Source of the DNA: Soonwooa sp032078105
GTDB lineage: Bacteria; Bacteroidota; Bacteroidia; Flavobacteriales; Weeksellaceae
Direction of reading: 5' to 3'
DNA length: 64,000 nt
Assembly: GCA_046269235.1 (NCBI GenBank)
Contig: JBJZOS010000003.1
Location: forward strand, 124,001 to 188,000
Positions 34,284-44,039 of this stretch are shown here, one piece after another (within the stretch, counting starts at the first letter, position 1; each line of letters starts with the position of its first letter). Below the pieces are notes generated by a model that ran no database searches, was not told where the DNA came from, and was given only the letters and a program-made list of their open reading frames with translations. The position numbers and the translations under genes are program-made.

Positions 34284-36053
34284 TTACAAAGGACTCACCA
34301 AATCTAAGAACCAAGTCTTGATTTCGCCATCCAGATGAGGTCCAATTTTTTCCTCACATTGTTTGTGATAAGCATTTAACCAATCGATTTCATCCTGCGA
34401 AAGCATATCTTTAACAATAATATCTTTAAAGAATGGACAGAAAGTAAGGGTTTCAAAATCGTAGAAAATCCCGAAATCTGTGTTTTCAACTTCTTTAACA
34501 ACAACAAGATTTTCATGACGAATTCCGTATTTGTTTTCCAAATAAAAACCAGGCTCGTTAGAAACTACCATTCCTGGAAGTAATTCTTGCGGATTTAGAT
34601 CTTTACGAATATTTTGTGGACCTTCGTGTACGTTCATAAAACTGCCAACACCGTGTCCAGTGCCGTGCGCATAATCTTTACCGGCCATCCACAATGGAAG
34701 TCTCGCAATAGCATCCAACTGTACACCACGAGTCCCTTTCGGGAATTTAACCATTGATAATCGGATCATACCTTGTAACACCAAAGTCGAATCTATTTTG
34801 AACTCTTCCGACACTTCACCAATCGCCAAAGTTCTGGTAATATCGGTTGTTCCTTCCAAATATTGACCTCCCGAATCTACTAGAATAATTCCTTTGTTGG
34901 TGACGTCCGAGCTTCCCTCTTTCTTTGCAGAATAATGTGGTAATGCGGCATTGGCTTCATATCCTACAATACTTCCAAAACTTTCGCCGACGAAATTATC
35001 AAGACTTGCACGGAATTCTCTTAACTTGAGTCCAATCGAATATTCTGTCATCGGTTCTTTACCAACATTGTGCGTCAACCAGTATAGAAATTTCACCATC
35101 GCAACACCATCGCGCTCCATCACCGTTCTAAAACCCGCCAACTCAGCTTCGTTTTTTTGCGCTTTCATCAGATTACCCGGAACTGCAGCTTTTAACAAGC
35201 TATTATCGTTGGCCAAAGTATGAATAATGGCTTGGTTAGTATTAGGAGAAACCAAGACTTTTTGATTTTTTATTGATTTTAAAAATGAATAAAAATCTGC
35301 ATAAGGCATCATTTTGACATGAGATGCATCCATTAGGTTTTTAGATTCATTGTTAAGTTTATCCAGGTCTACGAATAAAATTGCTTCATCAAGAGATAAA
35401 TAAATATATCCTAAAAATACGGGGTTGGATTGCACATCGCTTCCTCGTAGATTAAGTGTCCAAGCGACATCGTCCAAACTAGAAATAATATGAGAAGTTG
35501 CTCCCATGTCGTCCATTTTTTGACGAATATCCGAAAGCTTCTCAGTTACCGATTTGCCAGCACGTTCCACTGGATGTACAAAAATTTCATTTTTAGAAGG
35601 CGTTCCTCTATCAATCCAGATGTCATTTAATAAAGCTAAATCTACTAGTCTAATATCAGCTTTTTTTAATTGATTTTCAACCAATTCCCAGTTAGCATTA
35701 GATGTCGCGATTGCATTAACAGCTACTTTTCCAGCTTTGGGAATTTCAGAAATAATCCAATCTACAAATTGCGGCGTGCCTTCTACACCTTCCTTCATCA
35801 AATCTATTGTCGAATCTTTTAATTCTGCATGAGCTTGTACAAAATATCGTCCATCTGTCCAAACACCCGCTTTGTCTTTAGTAACGACTGCAAAGCCCGC
35901 TGAGCCAGTAAAGCCTGTTAACCAGCTTCTCTCCTTCCATTCGTTAGGAAGATATTCGCTCATGTGAGGATCTGCGGAAAAAATAATGTACGCATCAATA
36001 TTTTGCGCTTGCATTGCTTTGCGAAGCAGTGCTAATTTATCTTGTGTTGTCAT
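34284..36053 (-). CDS. pepP: Xaa-Pro aminopeptidase (M24B)
   Basis: A protein of 589 residues from ATG 36053. Two creatinase N-domains (ADPHMSEYLPNEWKERSWLT, FTGSAGFAVVTKDKAGVWTD) precede the pita-bread peptidase domain with two-metal ligands: Asp in ILVDSGGQYLEGTTDITRT, His in HGTGHGVGSFMNVHEGP, Glu in VVSNEPGFYLENKYGIRHEN. It removes N-terminal residues before proline. The length matches the three-domain aminopeptidase P1 type. Cytoplasmic; no signal peptide. Confidence 0.95.
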   Translation of the reverse strand: MTTQDKLALLRKAMQAQNIDAYIIFSADPHMSEYLPNEWKERSWLTGFTGSAGFAVVTKDKAGVWTDGRYFVQAHAELKDSTIDLMKEGVEGTPQFVDWIISEIPKAGKVAVNAIATSNANWELVENQLKKADIRLVDLALLNDIWIDRGTPSKNEIFVHPVERAGKSVTEKLSDIRQKMDDMGATSHIISSLDDVAWTLNLRGSDVQSNPVFLGYIYLSLDEAILFVDLDKLNNESKNLMDASHVKMMPYADFYSFLKSIKNQKVLVSPNTNQAIIHTLANDNSLLKAAVPGNLMKAQKNEAELAGFRTVMERDGVAMVKFLYWLTHNVGKEPMTEYSIGLKLREFRASLDNFVGESFGSIVGYEANAALPHYSAKKEGSSDVTNKGIILVDSGGQYLEGTTDITRTLAIGEVSEEFKIDSTLVLQGMIRLSMVKFPKGTRGVQLDAIARLPLWMAGKDYAHGTGHGVGSFMNVHEGPQNIRKDLNPQELLPGMVVSNEPGFYLENKYGIRHENLVVVKEVENTDFGIFYDFETLTFCPFFKDIIVKDMLSQDEIDWLNAYHKQCEEKIGPHLDGEIKTWFLDLVSPL

Positions 36054-36158
36054 AATAAGTTTTGAAAATTTCAAGAGATAAAATTAGTCAATATAAAGGA
36101 CTAGACCAATTTTGCAATCTTATAAAAATGCTAAATTTTAGCAACAACCTCTTAAGTC

Positions 36159-37493
36159 TTATAAACCATCAAGCGTTAAATAAAGTAAGTATAAATTTAA
36201 TCCAAGGATAATTCCGCTGATGATAATGACTAAAATTTTTAACCATAGTTTGTTAGCAAAACGTCCCATTTTTAACTTAGAATTGGTAAACATTACTAGA
36301 GGAATAACGGCAAAACTTAATTGCATTGACAAAATAATTTGACTAAAAACCAACAGTTGCGACGTTCCTCTTTCACCATACAGAATGGCTACAATTAATG
36401 CTGGAATTACGGCAATAAGTCGCGTTATTAAACGACGAACCCAAGGTTTTAATCTAATATTTAAAAAACCTTCCATAACGATTTGACCAGCCAAAGTCCC
36501 TGTCAAAGTTGAATTTTGTCCAGAAGCTAATAAGGCAACACCAAAGAAAATACTTGCGAAAGTTGTTCCCAACAATGGCGTTAAAAGTTGATACGCATCA
36601 TGAATATCTGCAACCCCATGATGTCCACTTGTATGAAAAGTCGCAGCCGACAAAATCAAAATGGAAGCATTAATAAAAAACGCCAACATTAGAGAAAAAC
36701 TACTGTCAATGGTCGCAAATTTAATCGCTTCTTTTTTGCCTTCTGTGGTTCTTGGATAATTTCTCGTTTGGACAATACTACTGTGTAGATAGAGATTGTG
36801 CGGCATAACAGTAGCACCCAGAATTCCGATAGCGATATATAACATGTGCGGATTGGTTACCACTTCTTTTTGTGGTACTAAACCATGTAAAATTGGGAAG
36901 ATTTCGGGTTGACTTACAATTAGCTCATAAATAAAACAACCTAAAATAATGAAGATTAATCCACCGACAATACTTTCTATAATCCGAAAACCTTTGGCTT
37001 GTAAAAATAAAATGATGAAAACGTCAACCACGGTGATCACGACGCCCCAAGTCAACGGAATACCAAAAAGTAAATTAAGCGCAATTGCCGTACCGATAAC
37101 TTCGGCCAGATCACAAGCAGCAATTGCAATTTCGCAGAGAATCCACAGTACAAAATTAACTGGCGGACTAAAATGATCGCGACAAGCTTGCGCCAAATCT
37201 CTTTCGGCAACGATGCCTAACTTTAAAGAAAGATGTTGCAAAACGATCGCAAAAAGATTAGAAATTAAAATAACCGACAACAATGTATAACCGAAACTCG
37301 CGCCACCTTCGATATCTGTAGCCCAATTTCCGGGATCCATATAACCAACTGCAATCATTAAGCCTGGTCCTGTAAAAGCCAAAAGCTTTTTCCAAAAACC
37401 AGCATCCTGTGGGACTTTTATCGACGAATACACTTCTTGAAGAGAATGTTGGTGCTTCTCTCTTCGCCAAGCTTCTTTAGATTTTTTAAACAT
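36159..37493 (-). CDS. mntH: Nramp-family Mn2+/divalent metal importer
   Basis: A protein of 444 residues from ATG 37493 with about 11 membrane segments. Metal-site motifs: MDPGNWATDIEGG in TM1 (Asp, Asn) and GATVMPHNLYLHSS in TM6 (Met, His). A proton-driven importer of Mn2+, possibly also Fe2+. The start follows 8 bp after a perfect palindrome lying over the promoter, so repression by a metal-dependent MntR/DtxR-type protein is likely. Confidence 0.94.
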   Translation of the reverse strand: MFKKSKEAWRREKHQHSLQEVYSSIKVPQDAGFWKKLLAFTGPGLMIAVGYMDPGNWATDIEGGASFGYTLLSVILISNLFAIVLQHLSLKLGIVAERDLAQACRDHFSPPVNFVLWILCEIAIAACDLAEVIGTAIALNLLFGIPLTWGVVITVVDVFIILFLQAKGFRIIESIVGGLIFIILGCFIYELIVSQPEIFPILHGLVPQKEVVTNPHMLYIAIGILGATVMPHNLYLHSSIVQTRNYPRTTEGKKEAIKFATIDSSFSLMLAFFINASILILSAATFHTSGHHGVADIHDAYQLLTPLLGTTFASIFFGVALLASGQNSTLTGTLAGQIVMEGFLNIRLKPWVRRLITRLIAVIPALIVAILYGERGTSQLLVFSQIILSMQLSFAVIPLVMFTNSKLKMGRFANKLWLKILVIIISGIILGLNLYLLYLTLDGL

Positions 37494-37500
37494 TAAAAAT

Positions 37501-37551
37501 ATTTTGTTAGGATAATCTAACAAAATTACACAATTAATTTATTTCAACAAA
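37501..37551 (-). promoter_or_regulatory. mntH promoter overlapped by a 10-bp-arm palindrome
   Basis: Minus strand: TTTG (37548-37551), 19 bases, TAATTTTG (37521-37528), a perfect Bacteroidota promoter. ATTTTGTTAG-GATAAT-CTAACAAAAT (37501-37526) covers the -7 box and the likely start site. The inner TTAG...CTAA resembles DtxR/MntR-type operators. Confidence 0.75.
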
Positions 37552-37595
37552 AAAAGTGAAGCCAAACTCCACTTTTAGTATTAATGTTACAACAG

Positions 37596-38129
37596 TTATT
37601 TCAGATATTTCGTGATTTTATCACTATTAGGTTTTGTCGTACTTACAAAACTATCGATGATATGTCCATCTTCATCCAGCAGGATTTTCGTAAAATTCCA
37701 TAAGATCGAGGTACTTTTAACGCCATTTTCTTCCTTTTTTGTCAAGAATTTATAAATGGGCGCTATGTCATGTCCTTTCACCGAAATTTTCGCAGCCATC
37801 GGAAAAGTCACGCCATAATTCTTCTCACAAAAACTTGCGATTTCTTGATTACTGCCTGGTTCTTGAGCTCCAAAATTATTAGCAGGAAAACCAACGACCA
37901 CCAATTTATCTTTATAGGTTTTTGACAAAGCTTCAAGCTCTTTATATTGCGGTGTAAAACCGCATTCTGACGCCGTATTTACAATCAAAATCTTTTTTCC
38001 TTTAAACGCCGAAAAATCAATTTTTCCACCATCCAAAGCCTCAACACTAAAGCTATGTACCGACTTCGCTTGCGAATTTCCGTTCGTACAACTAAACAAT
38101 CCAAATAACATAATTAGTAGATATTTCAT
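37596..38129 (-). CDS. Glutathione peroxidase-family thiol peroxidase, lipoprotein
   Basis: A protein of 177 residues. The N-terminus MKYLLIMLFGLFSCTNG has a lipobox-like LFSC, so the protein is probably tethered in the periplasm. Active site: NTASECGFTPQY with cysteine at the selenocysteine position, GFPANNFGAQEPG (Gln) and WNFTKILLDEDG (Trp, Asn). Such enzymes reduce peroxides using thioredoxin-like donors. Its position behind the Mn importer fits oxidative-stress defence, but the genes have separate promoters. Confidence 0.93.
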   Translation of the reverse strand: MKYLLIMLFGLFSCTNGNSQAKSVHSFSVEALDGGKIDFSAFKGKKILIVNTASECGFTPQYKELEALSKTYKDKLVVVGFPANNFGAQEPGSNQEIASFCEKNYGVTFPMAAKISVKGHDIAPIYKFLTKKEENGVKSTSILWNFTKILLDEDGHIIDSFVSTTKPNSDKITKYLK

Positions 38130-38148
38130 AATTTATAATTTTTTTTGG

Positions 38149-38300
38149 GCGTGCCCACTTGCGCCATTAGGCTCGCTTCGCTCGCGCCGAACTACAAGCG
38201 GTCGGTCTTCGCGCAGTCGCTGTTTTTTGCCATTTATAGGACCATTCCAAAAAAACGAGCTCCAACAATGCGCTTCGCCCTCACGCAACTCCAAAGATAA
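38149..38300. repeat. Degenerate intergenic repeat
   Basis: Begins GGGCGTGCCC and ends CCCTCACGCAAC, with complementary GCGTG/CACGC ends and several GC-rich hairpins inside (CGCTTCGCTCGCG). These ends are those of a repeat that I remember from Chryseobacterium-type genomes; its middle differs. In 38301-38606 I see only AT-rich sequence without a gene. Confidence 0.45.
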
Positions 38301-38606
38301 AGATAGCTATTTCCGCACAATATTCGACTTCGTTTAATAATTTTGTTAAAAAGTGTCACAAGCAAGGATTGTATATTTTTTCACGATTATCAATGCAATG
38401 ATTATTTCTTATTATGAAGAAAAAGTTTATAAGTTTAAGAATAACATAACTTAAGAAATACGGGTTAGCAATTAATCGTATTTTAGAACAAGCTTTATTA
38501 CAAACTAAAATAAATATTTAATAATAGCAATAATTTTTATTTTCTTCTTTATAGACTGGATATTTTCCCATAATTTAGAAGTTTCTAAAAAGAAGCACAA
38601 GCACAT

Positions 38607-38933
38607 TTGATACAAAACTTAAAAAATAACAATGAATTACAAAAAGCCATCTTCATCGTTTGGCAGATTTCAGGGCTTATTTCAATTCTGGTTTTATCAC
38701 TTGTATTTTTCACAAGTCAGGACTTTTTACTTAGCAAAATACCGACTTGTCCATCGCAATTAGAAGGGAAAACATGTGTACTTTGTGGCTCTTCGCGCGC
38801 CTTTTTTGAAATTAAAAATCTTAACTTCCAGAGGGCTTTTCAACTTAATGAATCTAGTATTTTTATCTTCTTCGGACTGTTAACTAATGCTGTATTATTA
38901 ATAATCTACCAAGCAAAAAATTTAAGAAAATAA
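38607..38933 (+). CDS. DUF2752-like membrane protein
   Basis: A protein of 108 residues with two membrane segments and the DUF2752 signature CPSQLEGKTCVLCGSSRAFF. No in-frame ATG precedes the conserved part and a TAA lies 9 codons upstream, so TTG 38607 is the likely start. The function of DUF2752 is unknown. The next gene, also a small membrane protein, starts 6 bp later. Confidence 0.7.
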   Translation: MIQNLKNNNELQKAIFIVWQISGLISILVLSLVFFTSQDFLLSKIPTCPSQLEGKTCVLCGSSRAFFEIKNLNFQRAFQLNESSIFIFFGLLTNAVLLIIYQAKNLRK

Positions 38934-38939
38934 ATATTT

Positions 38940-39188
38940 ATGAGAACAATCGCATTAATTCTTGGCATCCTCTCCATCTTAGGTATGTTACTTGGTTTTA
39001 TCCCATGTCTAGGCGCTTTTAACTGGATCAATATTCCATTTGCAGTAATCGGATTAGTTGTAAGCATCGTCGCATATGGTAAGGAAGACGGCACTTCAAA
39101 ATCGAATGCAATGGCTGGCATTATCATGTGTTCTATTGCAATGGTTTTAGGATTTGTAAGACTTATCGTTGGTGGTGGAATACTCTAA
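38940..39188 (+). CDS. Small four-helix-type membrane protein
   Basis: A protein of 82 residues, almost entirely hydrophobic (LILGILSILGMLLGFIPCLG, IPFAVIGLVVSIVAYG, AGIIMCSIAMVLGFVRLIVG) with a short polar loop KEDGTSKSN. This layout is common in proteins encoded beside DUF2752 genes. No assigned function. Confidence 0.72.
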   Translation: MRTIALILGILSILGMLLGFIPCLGAFNWINIPFAVIGLVVSIVAYGKEDGTSKSNAMAGIIMCSIAMVLGFVRLIVGGGIL

Positions 39189-39207
39189 CGATCAACAAAT
39201 TAGCTTA

Positions 39208-39246
39208 AAAAAATCGGTTTTAAAATTAATTTTAAAACCGATTTTT
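39208..39246. terminator. Bidirectional terminator
   Basis: AAAATCGGTTTTAAAATT / AATTTTAAAACCGATTTT, an almost loop-free long stem between convergent genes. Confidence 0.85.
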
Positions 39247-39264
39247 GTATTATTAAATTTACTG

Positions 39265-40095
39265 CTAAGGATTCGATTTCACAACATTGTATAAAATTGA
39301 ATCTCTTTTTGCTTGTGGTAAATCATTTTTATAGTCGAACAGCGCAGCTTCCCAATCGCCGTAACCAACATTTGGGATAATAATAAACTTCTTTCCAAAT
39401 TCATTTTTAAGTGTTTGCACAGCTTGAGCACGCTTTTCTTCACTTGGATGATTATCAAATAATGAAGAAAAATCTGTCAAACTATCACCTAACAACATCA
39501 CGATGTCATAATTTTTTGCAACATTTTGGCGACGGTTTTCTTTGCTGCTTTCTTTGCTACGCAAAATCACATTTTGAGGACTTTGGATAGGGAATTTGTA
39601 ACGTTCTAGATTAGCCACCGTGCCAGCGCGCTCATCTTCATTTCGGTTGGTGATATAGAAAATCTGAACACCTTTTGATGCCGCATAATTAAAGAACTCT
39701 AAAGAGCCAGAAAGTGGTTTTGCAACAGCTTTTGAAGTCCAATTTTTCCAACTTTGTAAGTCATAGATTTTTCCTTCTTTAGCCATTTCCACAGCATAAT
39801 AAGAATTGTCCATGAAGGTTTCATCAATGTCGGTTACAATCGCTAAAGGCTTAGTTGATTTTTTTGCTAAAGCTTCATCCAATCGGAATTGCGCAACATT
39901 ATAAGCTTGTTGACACAAGGCTTGATATTCGGCAGCTCTTTGTTGATAAAATGCCGCATAAAGCTTTCCGTCAACTTGTAAATTTTGATAAGCTGATTTT
40001 GCATCTTGCGTATATCCTACAGTCTTTTGTGTTGTTTGACAAGCACTTACACCCAACAACATGGCGCCACCAACAATCCAGTTAAAATATCTCAT
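39265..40095 (-). CDS. 5'-nucleotidase/acid phosphatase, lipoprotein e(P4) family
   Basis: A protein of 276 residues. Lipoprotein signal MRYFNWIVGGAMLLGVSACQ (lipobox VSAC). HAD-type class C acid phosphatase motifs: IVTDIDETFMDNSYY (nucleophile and general-acid Asp), FYITNR and MLLGDSLTDFS. In Haemophilus the e(P4) protein dephosphorylates NMN and nucleotides at the outer membrane; a similar scavenging role is likely here. Confidence 0.93.
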   Translation of the reverse strand: MRYFNWIVGGAMLLGVSACQTTQKTVGYTQDAKSAYQNLQVDGKLYAAFYQQRAAEYQALCQQAYNVAQFRLDEALAKKSTKPLAIVTDIDETFMDNSYYAVEMAKEGKIYDLQSWKNWTSKAVAKPLSGSLEFFNYAASKGVQIFYITNRNEDERAGTVANLERYKFPIQSPQNVILRSKESSKENRRQNVAKNYDIVMLLGDSLTDFSSLFDNHPSEEKRAQAVQTLKNEFGKKFIIIPNVGYGDWEAALFDYKNDLPQAKRDSILYNVVKSNP

Positions 40096-40149
40096 TTAAA
40101 ATTTATTTTTTACAAAATTAAAAAGAACTCTTTACTTAAGTCTCACAAA

Positions 40150-40603
40150 TTAAAAAAAATCAAGAGTTTGTTTTTGAAGATATTTCACCAAATACCTTGG
40201 AACGTCCCCATAAGCTTCACGAAAAAAAAATCGGTGCGCCGCCTAGCGCCTAAAATTGCTATGTAACCCTATCCTATCACAAACTCTTTCTACCACTAGT
40301 TTTTCACAACAATCAAGTAGTTATTTATCTATAATTTTGCTACATGACTTTTCATCAACTATCAAATTCCTGATTTTTGCAAAACCACCTTCCAACACCA
40401 TCTGAGGAATAAAATGCATGGAAATAAATACTAAAATTTTCTCATTTTCTTCATAAACCAAACTACATTAGTCGTCATCTTAAAGAAATTTAGAAATTTT
40501 AGAAGACATAAAAGATTCTGTATTTGGACAACCCATTTGTGCTAATAGCTCAGAAATTCGGTCGGCATAACTTAACTGTATTACTCTTATTATTTTTAGA
40601 AGT
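40150..40603 (-). pseudogene. GNAT acetyltransferase with four in-frame stops
   Basis: One uninterrupted minus-strand frame reads IIRVIQLSYADRISELLAQM, GCPNTESFMSSKISKFL, stop, DDD, stop, CSLVYEENEKILVFISMHFI, PQMVLEGGFAKIRNLIVDEK, SCSKIIDK, stop, LLDCCEKLVVERVCDRI and, after another stop, AAHRFFFREAYGDVP. This follows the whole GNAT fold in order, including the degraded acetyl-CoA region (LIVDEKSCSKIIDK for LxVxExxRxxGIGK). No frameshift is needed, only nonsense and missense changes. The rest of 40096-40703 has no other gene. Confidence 0.75.
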
Positions 40604-40635
40604 TATAGAAATTGCAATTTGGTTGTTTGTTAAAA

Positions 40636-40676
40636 ATAAAAAAACATCGCCCAAGTCAAAAACTCAGGCGATGTAA
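40636..40676 (-). terminator. Terminator behind purH
   Basis: Minus strand ACATCGCCTGAG-7-CTTGGGCGATGT followed by seven T. Confidence 0.88.
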
Positions 40677-40703
40677 CAAACTATTACTTAATCTATTATT
40701 TTT

Positions 40704-42218
40704 TTAATGGAAAAAATGTCTCATTCCTGTGAACATCATTGGGATTTTGTGTTCGTTAGCAGCATCAATGCTTTCTTGATCCTTCATACTTCCACCTGGC
40801 TGAATAATCGCTGTAATACCTTCCTGAGCGCAGAAATCAACAACATCTCTGAAAGGGAAAAATGCATCAGAAGCCAAAACTAGATCTCCTGAGAACTTCT
40901 CTTTTGCTCTTTCGATAGCTTGTTGCGTTGCCCAAATTCTGTTAACTTGACCGCCGCCAATTCCGAAAGCTTGGATGCCGTTTGACACCACAATTGCGTT
41001 TGACTTTACGTACTTAACAACACGTTGTGAAAACAGTAGAGCTTTTCTTTGTGCTTCGGTTGGTTGCGTTTCTGTAACAACTTTGACATCGTTAGAAAAT
41101 TGATTATCATTATCTTGCACCAATATTCCGCCATCAACCTTAACCCAAGTTTGCTTGTCCGAAACCGCGTTTTTGATTTTGATAACGCGAAGGTTTTTCT
41201 TCTTGTTTAAAATTTCTAAAGCTTCTGCAGTAAAATCGGGCGCCATAACAATCTCTAAGAAAGTTTTGTTAAGTTCTTCAGCAGTTGCAGCATCGACGGT
41301 ATAATTCATCGCCACGATACCACCAAAAATTGAAACTGGATCGCACTCGAAAGTCTTTTGATAAGTTTCTAAAGCCGAAGTACCAATTGCAACACCACAA
41401 GGCGTAGAATGTTTAACCGCACAACAAGCCATCTCTTCTTTGAATTCTGTAACAACCTTCCAACAAAGATCCATATCTCTCAAATTATTGAAAGACAACT
41501 CTTTACCTCCAAGTTGTTCAAAATCCTTCATCGCACCGTTTTCGATTGTCGAAACATAATATGCAGCCGACTGATGTGGATTTTCTCCATAACGAAGGTC
41601 AGCAACTTTTTTGTAAGAAGCATTTAGATATTGCGGATATTCTTCATCCAACAACATTTTTGCAATCGCCGCATCGTAGGCAGACGTCAGGTTGAAAACT
41701 TTACCAGCAAGGCTTTTTCTAGTTTCTAAAGTTGTATCGCCAGAAGTTTCCATTTCCTGTTTTACCAAATCATAGTCTTCAACATTGGTGATTACCGCTA
41801 CAGACTTAAAATTCTTAGCAGCTGAACGAAGCATAGAGGGGCCACCGATATCTATAAATTCTACTTTATCGTCTAATGAAATATCTTTGTTAGCGTTTTC
41901 GAAAAAAGGATAAAGATTAACAATAACCATATCGATAAGTCCGATTTCATGATCTTTAACGGTCTTCATGTGTTCTTCATTATTACGAACTGCAAGAAGT
42001 CCACCATGCACGTTTGGATGCAATGTCTTTACACGACCGTCCAGCATCTCTGGAAAATCGGTTACTTCATCAATCTGAATTGGGCTAAGACCTGCTTCTT
42101 TTAAATGTTTAAAAGTTCCTCCTGTCGAAATTAATTCCCAGTTGTTTTGCTCTAGAAACTTTGCAAAATCTTGCAAGCCACTTTTGTCTGAAACACTAAT
42201 TAATGCTCTTTTTTTCAT
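40704..42218 (-). CDS. purH: Bifunctional AICAR transformylase / IMP cyclohydrolase
   Basis: A protein of 504 residues from ATG 42218 (MKKRALISVSDKSGLQDFAK). The N-terminal MGS-like cyclohydrolase domain has ISTGGTFKHLKEAG and DGRVKTLHPNVHGGLLAVR. The C-terminal transformylase contains KHSTPCGVAIG and the proton-shuttle region LLFSQRVVKYVKSNAIVV. It catalyses the last two steps of IMP synthesis. It is third in a same-strand run purM-purN-purH with gaps of 81 and 186 bp. Confidence 0.96.
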   Translation of the reverse strand: MKKRALISVSDKSGLQDFAKFLEQNNWELISTGGTFKHLKEAGLSPIQIDEVTDFPEMLDGRVKTLHPNVHGGLLAVRNNEEHMKTVKDHEIGLIDMVIVNLYPFFENANKDISLDDKVEFIDIGGPSMLRSAAKNFKSVAVITNVEDYDLVKQEMETSGDTTLETRKSLAGKVFNLTSAYDAAIAKMLLDEEYPQYLNASYKKVADLRYGENPHQSAAYYVSTIENGAMKDFEQLGGKELSFNNLRDMDLCWKVVTEFKEEMACCAVKHSTPCGVAIGTSALETYQKTFECDPVSIFGGIVAMNYTVDAATAEELNKTFLEIVMAPDFTAEALEILNKKKNLRVIKIKNAVSDKQTWVKVDGGILVQDNDNQFSNDVKVVTETQPTEAQRKALLFSQRVVKYVKSNAIVVSNGIQAFGIGGGQVNRIWATQQAIERAKEKFSGDLVLASDAFFPFRDVVDFCAQEGITAIIQPGGSMKDQESIDAANEHKIPMMFTGMRHFFH

Positions 42219-42404
42219 TTCAATTTTACTTTTTACAGTCATTTCAAAACTGCAGTTTACCGGTTCTTTCACCTCCGGATTTATATATTTATTACTTTAT
42301 TTTATTTTTATTTTACCTAAAGTTTTAATGTAACGACAACTATTTTAATAACTAATAAACAATTTAATATATGTTTTAAAACAATTTTACTTTAAATAAA
42401 ATAC

Positions 42405-42968
42405 TTAAGGATTTAGAACGTTATTGATAGCTTTTGGAAAGATTTCGGATTCAACAAGATGTATCTTTTGTGCTAAACTTTCAGCTGTCTCATTTTCCTC
42501 TAATGTAACTTTTCCTTGCAAAATAATATCGCCTTCGTCAACACCAGAAGTCACATAATGCACTGTTGCGCCACTTTCCTTTTCTTTAGCTTCAACAACT
42601 GCTTGATGAACATGATGTCCCCACATACCTTTTCCACCAAATTTTGGTAGCAACGACGGATGGATGTTGATCATCTTTTTATCCCACTTTTGACAGAAAT
42701 CTGATTTAAGAATTGATAAAAAGCCTGCTAAAACAATTAAATCTGTATCTTTGGGAACTAGCTTATCCAATTCATCGGAAAAATCTTTTCCTCTAGGAAT
42801 TAAAACATTATCAATATGATGTTTAGCTGCTCTTTCTAATCCAAAACATTCGCGATCTGCAACAACAAGGTTGATCTTCGCATTTTGAATCTCGTCTGCC
42901 TTAATGCAATCGATAATTCTTTGCAGATTGGTACCAGATCCTGAAACTAAAATTGTTATATTTTTCAT
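42405..42968 (-). CDS. purN: Phosphoribosylglycinamide formyltransferase
   Basis: A protein of 187 residues with the family motifs ILVSGSGTNLQRIID, the catalytic Asn/His region INIHPSLLPKFGGKGMWGHH and Asp in GVDEGDIILQ. It formylates GAR with 10-formyl-THF in purine synthesis. The middle gene of purMNH. Confidence 0.95.
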   Translation of the reverse strand: MKNITILVSGSGTNLQRIIDCIKADEIQNAKINLVVADRECFGLERAAKHHIDNVLIPRGKDFSDELDKLVPKDTDLIVLAGFLSILKSDFCQKWDKKMINIHPSLLPKFGGKGMWGHHVHQAVVEAKEKESGATVHYVTSGVDEGDIILQGKVTLEENETAESLAQKIHLVESEIFPKAINNVLNP

Positions 42969-43049
42969 TTTAGAAATGAGATCATTGATATCAGATTTTA
43001 GACATTAGCGGAAGAATCCTGAATCTAGGTATCTGAAATCTATAGTCTA

Positions 43050-44039
43050 TTAAAGTAGTTCAATTTTTTCGTTTCCTTCCGTTATTTCTCCAATCTCGTA
43101 CGCGTCCTCAAGAAGTTCCAGAACTTTGTGTGCATGATCCGCATCAACAACAACGATCATCCCAACCCCCATATTGAATGTCCCGAACATCTCTTCTCTC
43201 GCGATGCCACCACGTTTTTCTAACTCCAACATGATACTTGGAATTTTGATTTTTGAAGCATCTATATTTGCACAAAGACCATCAGCAATAATTCTAGGAA
43301 TATTCTCGTACAATCCGCCGCCAGTAATGTGTGCAATACCGTGCAAAGGCACTTCGTTTAACAATTTATGAATATCTTTATAATATAATCTTGTCGGCAC
43401 CAAAAGTGTTTCGTATAAAGGTTTTCCTTCAAATTCTTCTTCAAAATTTGGGAATACTTTTCTGACCAAAGAGAAACCATTAGAATGAAAACCAGAACTA
43501 GGCAAAGCGATGATTTTGTCTCCAGTTTTAATTTTTGAACCATCAACAATTTGATCTTTCTCTACGATCCCAACACAAAATCCTGCAACATCATAATCTC
43601 CTGGTTGGTACATGCCTGGCATTTCGGCAGTTTCGCCACCTATTAATGCACATTCGTTGTCCTTACAAGCTTTCACCATTCCTAAAACAATCTCTGCAGC
43701 AATGTCAGAATCTAACTTACCACAAGCCAAATAATCTAAGAAAAATAAAGGCTTGGCACCGTGACAAAGGATGTCGTTAGCGCACATTGCAAAACAGTCG
43801 ACACCGATAGAATCGTATTGTTTTGTATCCAAAGCTACTTTTAGCTTTGTGCCAACGCCGTCTGTGCCTGATACCAAAACCGGATTTTTGTAGTTTCCAA
43901 TTTCATAAAAAGCACCAAAACTTCCTAAATTATTAAGTACGTTTTTGTTATGCGTTTCTGCCACAGCAGATTTTATCTTGTCTACGGTTTTGTAACCTTC
44001 TTCTTTGTCAACGCCCGCTGACTTGTAAGTGTTGCTCAT
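43050..44039 (-). CDS. purM: Phosphoribosylformylglycinamidine cyclo-ligase (AIR synthetase)
   Basis: A protein of 329 residues. ATP-grasp-like AIRS fold with VSGTDGVGTKLKVAL, DCFAMCANDILCHGAKPLFF, LIGGETAEMPGMY and ITGGGLYENIPR. It closes the imidazole ring to form AIR. The first gene of the purMNH run; no purine riboswitch could be recognised upstream. Confidence 0.96.
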   Translation of the reverse strand: MSNTYKSAGVDKEEGYKTVDKIKSAVAETHNKNVLNNLGSFGAFYEIGNYKNPVLVSGTDGVGTKLKVALDTKQYDSIGVDCFAMCANDILCHGAKPLFFLDYLACGKLDSDIAAEIVLGMVKACKDNECALIGGETAEMPGMYQPGDYDVAGFCVGIVEKDQIVDGSKIKTGDKIIALPSSGFHSNGFSLVRKVFPNFEEEFEGKPLYETLLVPTRLYYKDIHKLLNEVPLHGIAHITGGGLYENIPRIIADGLCANIDASKIKIPSIMLELEKRGGIAREEMFGTFNMGVGMIVVVDADHAHKVLELLEDAYEIGEITEGNEKIELL

